The notes: generated by a model not told the origin, from the sequence alone. Positions 1 to 10,304 are shown, numbered from the stretch's first letter. The stretch is DNA of 13,288 nt from Physocladia obscura (GCA_027596945.1 JADGJH010000904.1:1-13288), one strand, 5' to 3'. Translations and numbers: made by a program.

Positions 1-252
1 AGCTTGTATAACACATTTTATTCTTAAATCTAACATGTATGTACTGTAATTTTGAGAGAAATATTGACAGCAATGGAGAAAAAAAAAATACAAGAGCGAC
101 ACTAAGATGAATAATGAAAAAAAAAAGGCAATGAGAGTAGTGACACAAATAATAATAGCAAAAATGGTTGCCATGCTACTTATGGTATTTATATTGTGTT
201 ATTTTGCCAAACCTTACCAATTTATTTTAATTTACATTGAGCAGGTGTTTTA

Positions 253-432
253 ATGAACAACAGTGGTAATGATTCTCATGCAAGCAAAATTCATGAAGAT
301 ATCACATTTAAATTTACCAATGCTGGCATAGATGTTATTGAATATTTTATACTGGATAATCCAATGGTGATTTGGAGTCTCTTAAACAATTCTTGTGCTC
401 TTTTCAATCAAGTACAAATATGGAATATCTAG
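253..432 (+). pseudogene. Tc1/mariner-type transposase relic (C-terminal DDE part)
   Basis: A 59-codon open stretch carries a recognisable but damaged version of the second half of a Tc1/mariner-family DDE transposase. Its GNDSHASKI corresponds to the family's DND.KHASK block, which contains the second catalytic aspartate. AGIDVIEY corresponds to the G-I-x-V-(L/I)-x-W block. LDNPMVIWSLL corresponds to the SPDLNPIENVWSLL block, with several residues lost and the proline/glutamate core scrambled. The spacing between blocks is nearly right. The catalytic first domain, the HTH and the end of the protein are not recognisable around it, and no terminal inverted repeats could be paired by eye. I read this as an old inactive insertion. 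The family assignment rests on motif order only. Confidence 0.6.
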
Positions 433-820
433 GTTTGTATGTTTGCAGCATTACCAAGTAGCATCGGAACATGAATTAAATAAGACTGAATGTCATATTT
501 TGAGCTCAGATTTTCATTTAAATTGATCTATTGTAGTTGTTCCAATACATCAACAGAAGCAAGGGCACACTTGATTACATAATTTCAAGATGGTCAAAAT
601 GGCAAATTTGGAAAAGTTTACTTGAACAGCTTTGTAAATCAAAATTCTTGGATTTCAGTTCCTCATGGCAAATGTATCTTTACAGAAGAAGAATTAGAGG
701 TAACAGATGATTGAAAATTCAAAATTTACAGTAACTTTGGTTCATATAATTTTTTCCTTGCATTTTAAATAGGATATTTAAAGACTTCTGTCACACAACA
801 AATGTATAAATAATGAGCTG
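433..820. other. Gene-free AT-rich stretch
   Basis: Nothing here can be supported as a gene. Short open stretches exist (for example a frame covering about 536-710), but none has a recognisable motif, a convincing start or splice sites that join to a neighbour. It may be further decayed sequence of the transposase relic immediately to its left. Confidence 0.5.
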
Positions 821-893
821 AATGCATTATTGATATTAAAAATGCATTAAAATACATTATAAATTTTAAAAAAATGCATTTTTTCAATGCATT
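821..893. repeat. Cluster of AATGCATT palindromes
   Basis: The perfect 8-bp palindrome AATGCATT occurs four times in 73 bp (821-828, 841-848, 873-880, 886-893), with a one-base variant AATACATT at 851-858. The last two copies sit inside longer A-run/T-run palindromes. The block could fold into small hairpins or be the remains of a miniature inverted-repeat element. No target-site duplication was identified. Confidence 0.6.
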
Positions 894-1526
894 TTTTGAA
901 TTATGTTATATATTTTTTTTAATGTAATAGAATCTATTGTATCTTATACTTCAAATCTCTTGTGTTGTAATGAAACATAACTGCATACTTGCACTGTTAA
1001 ATTCTTAATCTGATGGTTTGGTATTCCATAGTATTGGCATAAAACTGCACTACATTGTGTTTTGTATACACTTTGTTGAAATCAGCCTATCAATCTTCTT
1101 ATCAACTCCATAGTATTTTATTCATTAACTGTGCTGGGTCTATGCTGCATTTAGTATGGAACTTGAAGCTGAGAAGGAAAATGCTGGGCAAAGCTTGAAC
1201 ACTTTCTGTGCAAATTTTAAGTCTGCTAGTGGTGACTAGAAGAGAGGGATATGGGGAAGTGTGGGTTTGGGGTTTGTGGAATTTAGGATTTGGGTGTTGT
1301 CCTTTCCACCAAACGCTCCATCCCCACCGCACAGGTTGGTTTTACTTCATGATTTATTATAATAAAGAGGTCTTTGCATTCAAAACATTGCCAACCTGTC
1401 CTTTCCACACATTTTCTTGCTAAGAATCGAGTTAATCAATCAGTTTCGAATGCGTCTTGAAAAAAAAAAAAACCAAAAAAGAAACCGAAACTCACTTTGC
1501 AAAAACCGACAACCGAAGCTTGTTTT
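894..1526. other. Intergenic region upstream of the BZW gene, including its promoter
   Basis: No gene is supported. Two overlapping open frames on opposite strands between about 1102 and 1423 lack recognisable domains and look accidental. The last 150 bp should hold the core promoter of the gene starting at 1527. A TATA-like stretch (TATAATAAAG) begins near 1358, and a run of 13 A at 1460-1472 is followed by further A-rich sequence up to the start codon. Confidence 0.5.
1460..1472 (+). promoter_or_regulatory. A13 tract in the putative 5' leader of the BZW gene
   Basis: Thirteen consecutive A residues end 54 bases before the start codon at 1527, followed by more A-rich sequence. It could be a poly(dA:dT) promoter element that excludes nucleosomes, or a leader A-tract able to bind poly(A)-binding protein. 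Which applies depends on the transcription start, which the sequence does not reveal. Confidence 0.4.
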
Positions 1527-3238
1527 ATGTCTTCAGCTGTCACCAGAGCCTCGATTTCCTCAGCCGCTAACAGCAACTCTCACCACGCCGGAATAATCAA
1601 TAATAATCCGTCAAACACCAGTCCAGTTCCAGTCCAGCCGGGACCTCTTCCGGCCGGAAAACAACAACAACAACACCAACAACAAACTAAACCTAATGCC
1701 CACACTCAAGGCGCAGACTTTAAGCGCAAGCAGCGCAAGGTTACGCAATACTTTGTTTAATGAAACAAAACCCTTATTATTCATCAATTGAATCAAAACC
1801 CTTATCTTACAGAGAGAAGTTGTCGTCAAAAACGATCCAGAAGCATTCCGCGATGCTCTTCTTGCCTTAATTGAGCCTGATTGTTCCATTGATACTTATG
1901 GCGCTATTCTCGAATCCTCAGCTGAGAAACTCGACTATAAACGCTATGCCGAGACTTTTTTTGAGTTTGTCATTGCTGGTGGTATTGTTGGTGAGAATTG
2001 TGATACTTTGGCGAACTCACTTATTAAAAAATTAAACTTAAAAAAACAAAAAACCAGCCCCTGGCGGTGGAATCGTTGATGACGGCGCAAGGCCCAATCC
2101 GTTTTCAGTTTTTGCCTGCGAGGACACTGTTGCTCTTGTCCGTCATCGAGTTGATCTTATCATGTATGCATGAACGAACAAATTGAAAAGAATTCAAGTG
2201 AATTGACGAAGAAAAAAAATGAAACAGAAAGGTTATCCGCAGATATAAATACCTTGAACGCCACCTCCAAGAAACAATCGCGCACCTCCTCCAATATGCC
2301 AACAAATTCACTCCAGAAAACACTCACAAGCTTGCAACGGCCACTGGCTTCTTCATCTCATACAACAACCTCCCACTCGCCGTCGTCTCAACTCTCCTCA
2401 AAGAGCATCTCGTCAAAGACGGTTCATCTCTGGCATTCCTCACTACCGTCTTGCAAACATACCTTCTCGACCAGCCTGTTGACGCGTTGACCACGCTGTT
2501 GGCGCGAGTACAGCTGGTTGACGACAAGCTTTTGGAGTTTTTCCCGCAGAACAAGCGTTCTGACGATGCGGTCGCGAAACATTTTGATGCCGCCGGGCTG
2601 AAGTCAGTTGTTGAGTATATTAAGAAACGCAAGGGTGATGTTGTGAAGGCGCGTGTTGCAGAAGAAATCAAGGAGCTGGTTTCTGGTGGAAAGGCTACAG
2701 CCCAAGTGGATGTGACTGTTTTGGCGAAAAGAGAAATGAAGGAAAATGGATGGACTGAGGCTGAGACTGTTACTGTCTTGTGGGAAACACTTGTTGGGTC
2801 TGTTGAATGGAGTTCAAAGCCTGATGCGTTTGAGATTCAACTGCTAAAAGTTTTGAATGTAATGTATACATACCTTTTCCACCTATTATTTTTATTTGTT
2901 TGTTTTGGTGTGTATGCTATTTTCCGTTCCAACTAACCCTTTCTCCAAAGACTTATCCAAAGCTCTTGGAATCGTTCTGCACATCCCCGAAATCGGAAAT
3001 CACGCTCTTGCAACGTGTCCAAATGACTTGCTATACCGACGCACGTTTCCTCAAGCATTTTCGCACAATCGTGACTCTGTTTTACAAAAACGATATTGTC
3101 AGTGAAGCGGCTGTTCTTTTTTGGGCTGAAAAAGGTGGCGCTCTTACCCAAGGAAAAACTGTCTTTGTGAAACAAGTTGAACCGTTTGTCGAATGGTTGA
3201 AGGCTCAAGAAGATGAGAGTGAAGATGAGGACGAATGA
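1527..3238 (+). CDS. BZW1: eIF5-mimic protein (BZW/5MP, W2-domain translation regulator)
   Basis: The protein is homologous to basic leucine zipper and W2 domain proteins (eIF5-mimic proteins). In animals these bind eIF2 through the C-terminal W2/eIF5C HEAT domain and compete with eIF5, tightening start-codon choice; a cytoplasmic role is expected. Exons are 1527-1739, 1813-1990, 2058-2163, 2228-2858 and 2951-3238, with GT..AG introns of 73, 67, 64 and 92 nt. All phases close, giving 471 aa. Diagnostic matches are KLDYKRYAETFFEFVIAGG in exon 2, APGG at the exon 2/3 junction, IRRYKYLE at the start of exon 4, and a W2 domain over roughly residues 300-465. The end, FVEWLKAQEDESEDEDE, matches the aromatic-acidic box that contacts eIF2 beta. 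The first ATG of the frame is at 1527. The first 65 or so residues are low-complexity (N, S, P, Q-rich, with a KQQQQHQQQ run) and have no counterpart in the 419-aa human BZW1. The vertebrate paralogue number cannot be transferred; BZW1 is only a family label. Confidence 0.93.
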
Positions 3239-3245
3239 CATAAAA

Positions 3246-3251
3246 TTTATT
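3246..3251 (-). terminator. Candidate poly(A) signal of CHD1
   Basis: The minus strand reads AATAAA here, about 205 nt past the CHD1 stop and only about 8 bp beyond the stop of the opposing BZW gene. It is the only canonical hexamer for CHD1 that I see in the intergenic gap. If used, the CHD1 3' UTR spans the whole gap and runs into the BZW 3' UTR or coding end in antisense. Confidence 0.4.
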
Positions 3252-3323
3252 CTGCCAATATTTTCTGCTTTCTTCACGCGATACTGCCAAATCGACGTTG
3301 CTTTCTTTTTTTTTTCTTCCTCC

Positions 3324-3329
3324 AATAAA
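3324..3329 (+). terminator. Candidate poly(A) signal of the BZW gene
   Basis: A canonical AATAAA lies 86 nt after the BZW stop codon and follows a T-rich stretch (3300-3323). It is a plausible 3'-end signal, and cleavage would fall near 3340-3360, inside the 217-bp gap to the convergent CHD1 gene. Confidence 0.55.
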
Positions 3330-3455
3330 TTTTGAATTCAAATTTTTTAATACAATCCCAATCAATATTTTAAAACACCATCGAAGAAAAAAAACAAAAG
3401 GAGGCAACGAAAAAACAAAAAGGGAACTTATTTAAAAAATTATTTTCATCATTCA

Positions 3456-6400
3456 TCATCTGCGATACCGCTCACGACTTCTCGACCTTGATCTTCGCCG
3501 AAATGAAGAGTCTTTCCTACCATCGTCACCACCACCATTACGTCGGTCACCTCCACCACCACTATTACGACGATCATCAGTTTTTTCGCGAGACCTAGAT
3601 CTAACTTGCTTGTCTCGCTGCTCCTGGTCCTTTTCCCTTCTTCGCTCCACAGATCTCGAACGCGAGCGTGATGTCCGGTTTCGCCGTCTATCTCTATCTT
3701 TGTCACGATCGCGATCTTGGTCTCGGTCGCGGTCCCGATCACGTTTTCTTTCACGATCTCCGTCTCTGTCCCTGTCTCGATTCCGGTTTCTGTCCTTCTC
3801 TCGATCGCGATCGTGTTTACGATCATGCTCTATTTCTGAAGCGGCTTTGCGTCTGTCGGGACTTATACTCCGCGATCGGGATTTCTTTCGGTACGATGGT
3901 GACCGTTCTTTTATTTCTACTGGCTTCACCGTAAACGATGATTTTGATGTTGCTGCTACCGCAGCGGTGATGGTAGTGGTTGGAGTCTTTGTCGTCATCG
4001 TCGGTTTTGTCGCATTGCGGATTTTTACATACATCACCTTAATAGCCTCAGACCGGACTTGTTTATTGGGCCACCACCAAGACGTGAATCTCCAAAGATT
4101 TCTTTCAACTTTAACACTTTCTGGATCAGTTCCCATTCCAGCTATAACCGCATTAATGTGGTTTCCAATTTTAACAAGTTTTTCTTTCAACACTGGCACT
4201 TTTTCGGCTGCAGGCAAGTCGCCAGATTTCTTGAGTGCCTTCAAATCTTGTTTCACAGTCGCCATAATTACAGTTAAATCTTCAGTTCCTATAGATGCAT
4301 CAGAAAGTCCATCATCTAGATTTTCTCCTGCTGTTTTCTCTCGCAAGTTGTTGGGTTTTGGTTTTACGGCAATTTTTTTTTCTGGTAAACTGGCTGTCGG
4401 TGTTGTTAATGCCTTTTGAGCTGGTATCGTATAAGAACTGCTACTTGCTGAACGTTTCACATCAGGTTTTGGTGAGTTTGCGAGAGATACGTTTCCACTT
4501 GTAACTGGCGAAGAATCTTTCAAAGATGATGAAGTCGCTTTCTTTTTCCACGGCATACCAGGCCCTGATGCGGTGCCAGCTTTTGGATGATCGACACGAA
4601 TATCCTCTTGTTCTTTCAAAAATTTCAATAACAAATCGGCGCGCCGGCCGAGATGGACTGCTTTTGGCAGTTTGGTATCCTTCTTATCTTCAGCAGTAGC
4701 AATAGCTGTTCGCAGCTTATTTTCGTCGTCTCCACCGTCTCCACCATCATCATCTCCTTTTGAAAGAAAAAACTTTTCTTTAAATGAAAGAGTTGAGTCA
4801 GCTTGGATTTTTGCCCACGAGCCATATCCATGAATATAAATTCCAACAAGTAACATTGCATCATCTGTGAATGCCCACTTGACAGACCATTGTGGCATTT
4901 TAATACTCGATGCTGTTCCTCCTAATCGAAATTTCAATGGATCTTTTATCGCCCGTATTCTGGCAGTCAAAACTTCCAGTTCCTTAACTCGCGTCAGCAG
5001 TAATGCTGAGTTGATTTGAGAAACACCATTGTATGTTGTTGGAACCATTCTCACAGATTTCTTTTTAATTGCTGATTCCTCGTCTTCTGGCTTTTGATTC
5101 TTGACAGCAGATCTACAAGCCTCAATAATACCGTCGTAAGTTCCCGAAATGACTGAATGTGCCCGAGATTCCAAATCAGAATCCTTGACAATTTCATCAT
5201 AACGCTCATCAAGCGACCCAAATCGAAGAATTGCACGAATCAACGCCCTTGTTTCTTTTTCTGTTAAAGCGGTTTTACTTGAGCCTGGTTTCTGCTTTAT
5301 ACTAGTGGTGACAGCTGTTGTAGAATTTCCAGAGCGTTTTCGCTTCTTTGTTCCGTCGCCGCCACCTTCTTCTCCACTCCCATCATCAATTCTGATCCCA
5401 TCAGGTCCATATCGTACTTGTCTCATGACGCGCGGCCCAATATATTCCGGATTTTGTGGTTCCTGCACCGGCCGCTCTGACTCAGGAATGATTTCTTCCC
5501 AAGAAACTTGATTCATGGCGACATCTTCAACCTTCCATTGTTCTAAAAATGCTGCTCCTCCATCGGCAGCTCCAGTTGCTTCTTCGCTGGTGTGATGTTC
5601 AGCTCGTGATAAAATTTCATCCAGATTTAAATCATCCATTTTGCTTAATGGCGGAGGCTGATTTGATGTTGATGGGTCGTCAGAGTTTGGTGCAACTGAA
5701 TCCATTAATGCTTGTTGGTTCTGGCGGAAAAGGTTCTGCGCTCCAAATTTTAGGATAATTTGAAGCTCATCTTTGGACATTTGTGTCGCTCCAACAGTTT
5801 TTGTTTTCTTAGAAAGGACAGTTTCTCCAGAAGTATCCATTTGTTTGATGATACCTTGAAAGAAAAACTTGAGTGAAGAAAAAAGACAATACGAAGAAAA
5901 ACCATCTTACAATATTCTAAAACCATTTTCCGTTTTGCCCGTTCCAAGACGTCCTCTTCGATAGTATCTTTTGAAACTAGTCGATAGACATTCACAACAT
6001 TTTTTTGCCCGATTCTATGAGCTCGTGCCATCGCTTGCAAATCTTGAAAACAAGTATCAAAACAAAAGGTGTGTTGAAAATTTTGAAAACAAAAATTACA
6101 AACCGTTTTGAGGATTCCAATCACTATCGAAGATAATAACAGTATCAGCAGTGGCTAAATTCAAACCGAGTCCTCCAGCCCTCGTTGAGAGAAGAAACAC
6201 AAAGTCTTCAGAATCAGGCGCATTAAAGTGATCCATGGCTCGTTTTCTCGCCTCACTATTTGTACTTCCATCAAGACGCTGGAAACGATATCCACTCATG
6301 GATAAGTAATCTTGAAGAATATCCAACAATCGCACCATTTGTGAGAATATTAGAACTCGATGTCCAGATGCTTTCAACCTTGCAAGTAATTTATCAAGAA

Positions 6401-9184
6401 GGACCATTTTTCCAGAATTTCCAATAATTCCACGCAATTGCTCTTCTTTGCTAACAATCGTGTTTTCGGCATTTGGGAACAGATATGGATGATTAGATGC
6501 TTTTTTGAGCTCCATGCAAATATTGAGAAGGGAGTTTTGGTTTCCAGCGCTGATGCCTTTATTGAGTGCAGCAAAGTTTCGACTGAAGATATTTTTATAA
6601 AACTCAAGTTGCATCGGCGCAAGCTCCACCCGGAGAATACGTTCAGTCTTTGTTGGCAAAGACTTTTCCACATCTTTTTTCAATCGCCGAAGCATATAAT
6701 TTTGCAGACGAGTTTGTAAATCTTTGATCTTTTCCTCCTGGTTTTCCGCTGTGATGTCAATTTCAAAGTCCTCAAACTCTCTGAACTTGTCTGGCATCAA
6801 GAACTGAATTAATGCAACTAACTCTTTGACGCTATTTTGTAGAGGTGTCCCTGTTATTAGAAGTCGGTTCGCAGTGCGAAAGTCTTTCAGTGCTTCGTGC
6901 AGTTGAGATTGCGCATTTTTGAGTCGGTGTGCCTCGTCGACGGCCAATATACACCAGTTGATTTTGCCCAAAAACTCACGATCTTTCAAAATTAGCTCAT
7001 AGCTTGTCAGCAAAACATTAAATTTCACTTTGCCGGGTTTTCCTTTCACGTAGAACTCATGATCACGAATTATTGAACGTGACTTAGAGTCACCAGTATA
7101 TACAATCATGTTCATTTCCGGAGCCCTGAATAATGGACTCTTTTTTAACACAGGCAAAGTCAGATAAAATAAATTCATTACTCACCACTTTCCAAATTCA
7201 TGTTGCCATGAACCAATTGTGGAAAGGGGAACAACGACCAAGCACGGGCCATACAAAGACATGGAATTAAATAGGTAGCTCATGAAAGAAATAGATTGCA
7301 CGGTCTTCCCCAAGCCCATCTGCATTTTAATGTTAAAACTTCGGTAGCATAAATAATGGTAAATAAAATTATAAAATATGAAAATAACCTCATCAGCAAG
7401 AATACCATTACTATTGTTATGCCAAAGCCACGCCATCCAATTAACACCCTTCATTTGATAATCCCGCAAATCTCCGCCCTTCAAATACTCGGGTTGCTTT
7501 GTAAAAGCTTTAAACGGTGGTCGGTTATTTTTTGTATACGATTTTCCCTTATGTGGAAGTCTCACTGACGACTCTCGTTCAAGGAATGCATCAATAAGCT
7601 CCTGGAATTCTGAAATTTCTTCTTCGGTCTCCCACGTTGCATCCTTATAATTTAGGCGTCTCCATTTACAAAAATATTCGTCACCGTGAGAAGTCCGAGA
7701 TGGCCGTGAGGTGATAACACGTTCGACTTTGGTATATTCTTCCAAATCAGATCGCATCATTTCTCGAACAACATCTTTTTGCTCAATTTCTTCCTTGGTC
7801 ATATATGAACTATTGCGTTCGTTCATGTCATGTTGAACATTCTGTTTGTATTTATCTAATTTTCGGAAGCCTTTGTACGTCGAAATTTCAGAACTGATGT
7901 TCCAAGTGTTTTTTCGATGCGAATAACCTTGCCATTTAATTAAGTACTCAGTCTCATCTACAAAAACAGAAATTTGTTAACAGGGTAAGATCAAAAACAA
8001 CCAACATTCAAAACTTACCAGAGTTCGACTCAGAAGGGCGATGGTCCAAAACAAATTCAATTACTGGACCTGCGTCGAGTTCTTCAGCAACGACATGTTT
8101 TGCTTTTGCTTTTTTCGCATAATCTTCGTCTGAATTCCACTTCAGATCGTCATCTAGAATAGCATCAATAACACTTTCATCATAGTTTGCTCGTACTCCA
8201 CCACCCCGCGAACTAAAACGCAATTCGTGATTGAAAGACTCAAAATTGTCATAAGATTTTGATTTTCGTGGCTTAATGAGCTTTTTAGGCTGCCGTCGGG
8301 ACTTTTGTGGTTTCTTCCGTCGAGCAAAGTCGTCAGAATCATCGTCTTCACTAATATCTTCAGCAGATGCTTCTTCGGCCACATTAGAATCTTCGTCTTC
8401 ATCGTTGCTGTAACTCCCTGTGTTTAGATGTAAGATTTGAGAGACAACAAAAATAAAATATATAAAAATATAGAATGTTTTCTTACTGGATAGGTTTGAC
8501 CGTTTTCCAATCTTTTTTTTTTTGGGCAATATTTTTTTCGCTCGACGACGACGAGATGATGAAGAGTTCGTATCATCATCTGAGTCAAAAATCTAGTTGA
8601 AAGCCAACCGGAAAGTTTTTAATAAATTATGGTTTAATAAAAAAATATATATACCACGCGTTGTGAAGTGTTTGAGGCTTTCGTTGCTCTACCAGACCTC
8701 CGTAATCCCCATAACTCAGGGTCATCATCGTATACAATATCATTAATTTCTTTTCGTCTTTTTGTTGGAGGTCGTCGATGTTTGTCACTTCTAGAAGACT
8801 CGCTATCTTCACTCCGTCCGCTGTCACTGCTGTTGCTGCTAGTGCTGCTACTTTCTTGTCGGTTTGATACTCCATATGATACATGTAACGCGTTATCTGA
8901 GTCTTCATCTTCATCACTGATCTCTGTGCCGTGCCGCCGTTTAGTTTCCCTATCGTCGCTTCCTTCAAAACTGTCGTCGTCTTCATTTTCTCTGGTAGCA
9001 TCGCTTTCTGCAGTTGGCGATTCTATGATACGGGACGAAGATAGCTGATTGTTGTCGAAGATTGCTGTTTGATCTTCAATGGAAGGTGATGGACTTGCGA
9101 CAGGAGGTGGCTCTGCTCTCAATGGAATTTCCTCCTCATCGTCACTATCACTTTGAAATATTTCGTCAATCTCGCGATCAATGT
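3456..9184 (-). CDS. CHD1: CHD1-type chromodomain helicase (nucleosome spacing remodeller), 5' end unresolved
   Basis: This is an ATP-dependent SNF2-family remodeller that spaces nucleosomes in transcribed genes. Supported exons, in transcript order, are 9184-8655, 8592-8487, 8417-8019, 7957-7389, 7319-7186, 7125-6104, 6042-5911 and 5854-3456. Introns are 56-69 nt and every junction keeps frame; about 1763 residues are covered (1773 with the tentative first exon at 10168). In that numbering: acidic/serine N-terminus; double chromodomain at about 341-480; Walker A ADEMGLGKT (543-551, split by an intron before M546); DEAH 653-656; [11 protein letters not shown] near 678-688; [10 protein letters not shown]; and motif VI RAHRIGQ (937-943). 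Then come SANT-like (about 1170-1228) and SLIDE-like (about 1276-1340) DNA-binding segments, a CHDCT2/DUF4208 domain (about 1490-1587) and an RD/RS-rich tail. The ATPase looks intact. The C-terminal 2.4-kb exon has no intron. No ATG exists in the exon at 9184-8655, so translation must start further upstream. Confidence 0.95.
3687..3827 (-). repeat. Repetitive coding sequence for an RD-dipeptide tract in CHD1
   Basis: This part of the last CHD1 exon encodes about 47 residues made almost entirely of alternating arginine and aspartate/glutamate, with some K and N. It is flanked by RS dipeptide runs (near 3900-3860 and 3680-3650, and again at the C-terminus). The DNA is a cryptic repeat of CGATCG-like hexamers using mixed Arg and Asp codons, so it is imperfect and not a clean microsatellite. 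Because these hexamers are near-palindromic, the opposite strand reads as an SR-rich open frame, which is an artefact. Confidence 0.8.
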
Positions 9185-9234
9185 CTGTAAATGTTTTTGT
9201 ACAGATTATTAAGTAAGTAAAAGATGAGATTTAC

Positions 9235-9277
9235 AGTCAATTAATTGCGATTGTGGTCGAAGAAGGGCAGCGGAAAG
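9235..9277 (-). other. CHD1: Possible small CHD1 5' exon
   Basis: The acceptor CTTTTTCAG precedes 14 codons plus one base ending at a GTAAAT donor. The following 50-nt intron (9234-9185) is of the size usual for this gene. Joined to the next exon it reads [17 protein letters not shown], which would form one continuous amphipathic helix, a point in its favour. It needs a phase-0 ATG exon upstream, for which the best candidate is an ATG at 9935 with a donor near 9848. It is incompatible with the direct 10138-to-9184 junction. Confidence 0.3.
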
Positions 9278-10137
9278 CTGAAAAAGGTGAAGAGTAAAGC
9301 AAAGTTTCGAAGACTATCAATAGAACTGTCAACCACAACACGCGCAGAGGTTTCAGCAGCTGATTTTGAATCGAGGTGAAAAATGGAGAAAATAGATATT
9401 GTTGAGAACAGCTTGAATAATGTCTGAGGGTAAGCTGACAGGTTCGAACGAGAGATGCGACAATTAAAAGCCGATTGGAGCACTCTGGTACCCTATCTCA
9501 TTAACCAGCCCTAAACACCCAATCTCAATCACCTCAACAATATATATAGTGACGAAACTAGCATCGCCAGAGTCTATTACTGATCTCAGTGTGAATATTT
9601 GAAGTTATAAAACAGTTGGAAAGCTTCCCGTATTATGCGGTAATTAAGGGTGGCACCTTTCTATACCATATCAAGAAGTAGATTATGTTTGCACACAGTT
9701 CAGCATTATATAAGTCTGGACAAGTTCAGGTGGCTTTCGTAAACCAAGATTTGACTTTTAATTTCTACAGCCGGAAGCGTTGTAGCCAAAAGAAATATAG
9801 CCGGACGATCAGCGACAGTGCGCAAGCAGGTAGTGCGTTTGATTTTACGGGATGATTACGCAGTGTTGTTTCTTGATTGATATTGGTTGTGTTTCCAGCA
9901 GAGTTGTTCTGGGAGTAACAGGCGAAACTTGCCATGCAGAGTCTTATCTTGACCAACTTCAGTCTCTCAAATCGCACCGCCCGCAATAAGTTATACTTCG
10001 CTTCGCAATAGAATCGCTCCAGGGAATATACAGCAATAAAAGGAACATCGTAAGGGCAACTAGGCTACACGAACAGCAACGAAAAAGCAGGGCAATCGTG
10101 TGCTCGTGGAAAAAGATTAACTCTGCTGTTGCCTTAC

Positions 10138-10168
10138 CATCCTCGGCTATTATTCCGTGGCTTGCCAT
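10138..10168 (-). other. CHD1: Candidate first coding exon of CHD1
   Basis: An ATG at 10168 opens ten codons (MASHGIIAED) plus one base, followed by the strong donor GTAAGG. The phase matches the acceptor before 9184, giving [13 protein letters not shown] and a complete 1773-residue frame. The implied 953-nt intron is more than ten times longer than the other CHD1 introns, which is possible for a first intron but lowers confidence. The ATG lies 211 bp downstream of the monooxygenase stop, leaving room for a promoter. Confidence 0.35.
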
Positions 10169-10270
10169 TGTGAGCAATATCCCTTCGTGTCGTTATCGGA
10201 TTGCGGAAGTTCGTTAAGTTGCTTGTTTTTTCCCTCAAACTAAAACTTGTCCTTCAGTCTTTTTTGATAT

Positions 10271-10297
10271 TTACAATAGAATCTCACGCATCAGCAT
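10271..10297 (-). other. Possible upstream ORF in the CHD1 leader
   Basis: Nine codons, ATG to TAA, encode MLMREILL. It would act as an uORF only if transcription starts upstream of 10297, which is unknown. Short ORFs of this size are common by chance. Confidence 0.15.
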
Positions 10298-10304
10298 TCT
10301 CGTA

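Noticed and set aside
1102..1423. Overlapping 76- and 71-codon open frames on opposite strands
   Set aside because: Both begin without good context, have no motif, and are mutually antisense in AT-rich intergenic DNA.
3449..3826. 125-codon minus-strand frame rich in T, E and I
   Set aside because: It is an alternative frame of the same repetitive CHD1 tail and has no independent start context or motif.
3610..4419. 269-codon plus-strand open frame rich in SR dipeptides
   Set aside because: It is the antisense of the CHD1 RD/RS tail and CHDCT2 region. CGATCG-like codons are near-palindromic, so the opposite strand reads as SR repeats.
9441..9450. GGTTCGAAC-like sequence suggesting a tRNA B box
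   Set aside because: The bases flanking the loop do not pair as a T-arm, and no A box or acceptor stem is present at the right distance on either strand.
9241..9483. 80-codon minus-strand open frame before the first certain CHD1 exon
   Set aside because: It lacks an ATG (it opens with GTG), has no domain, and its frame does not join the CHD1 exon.
9685..9855. 56-codon plus-strand ORF with ATG in the CHD1 upstream region
   Set aside because: No recognisable domain, and it overlaps an equally long open frame on the other strand (9765-9935). It probably lies in a leader or intron.
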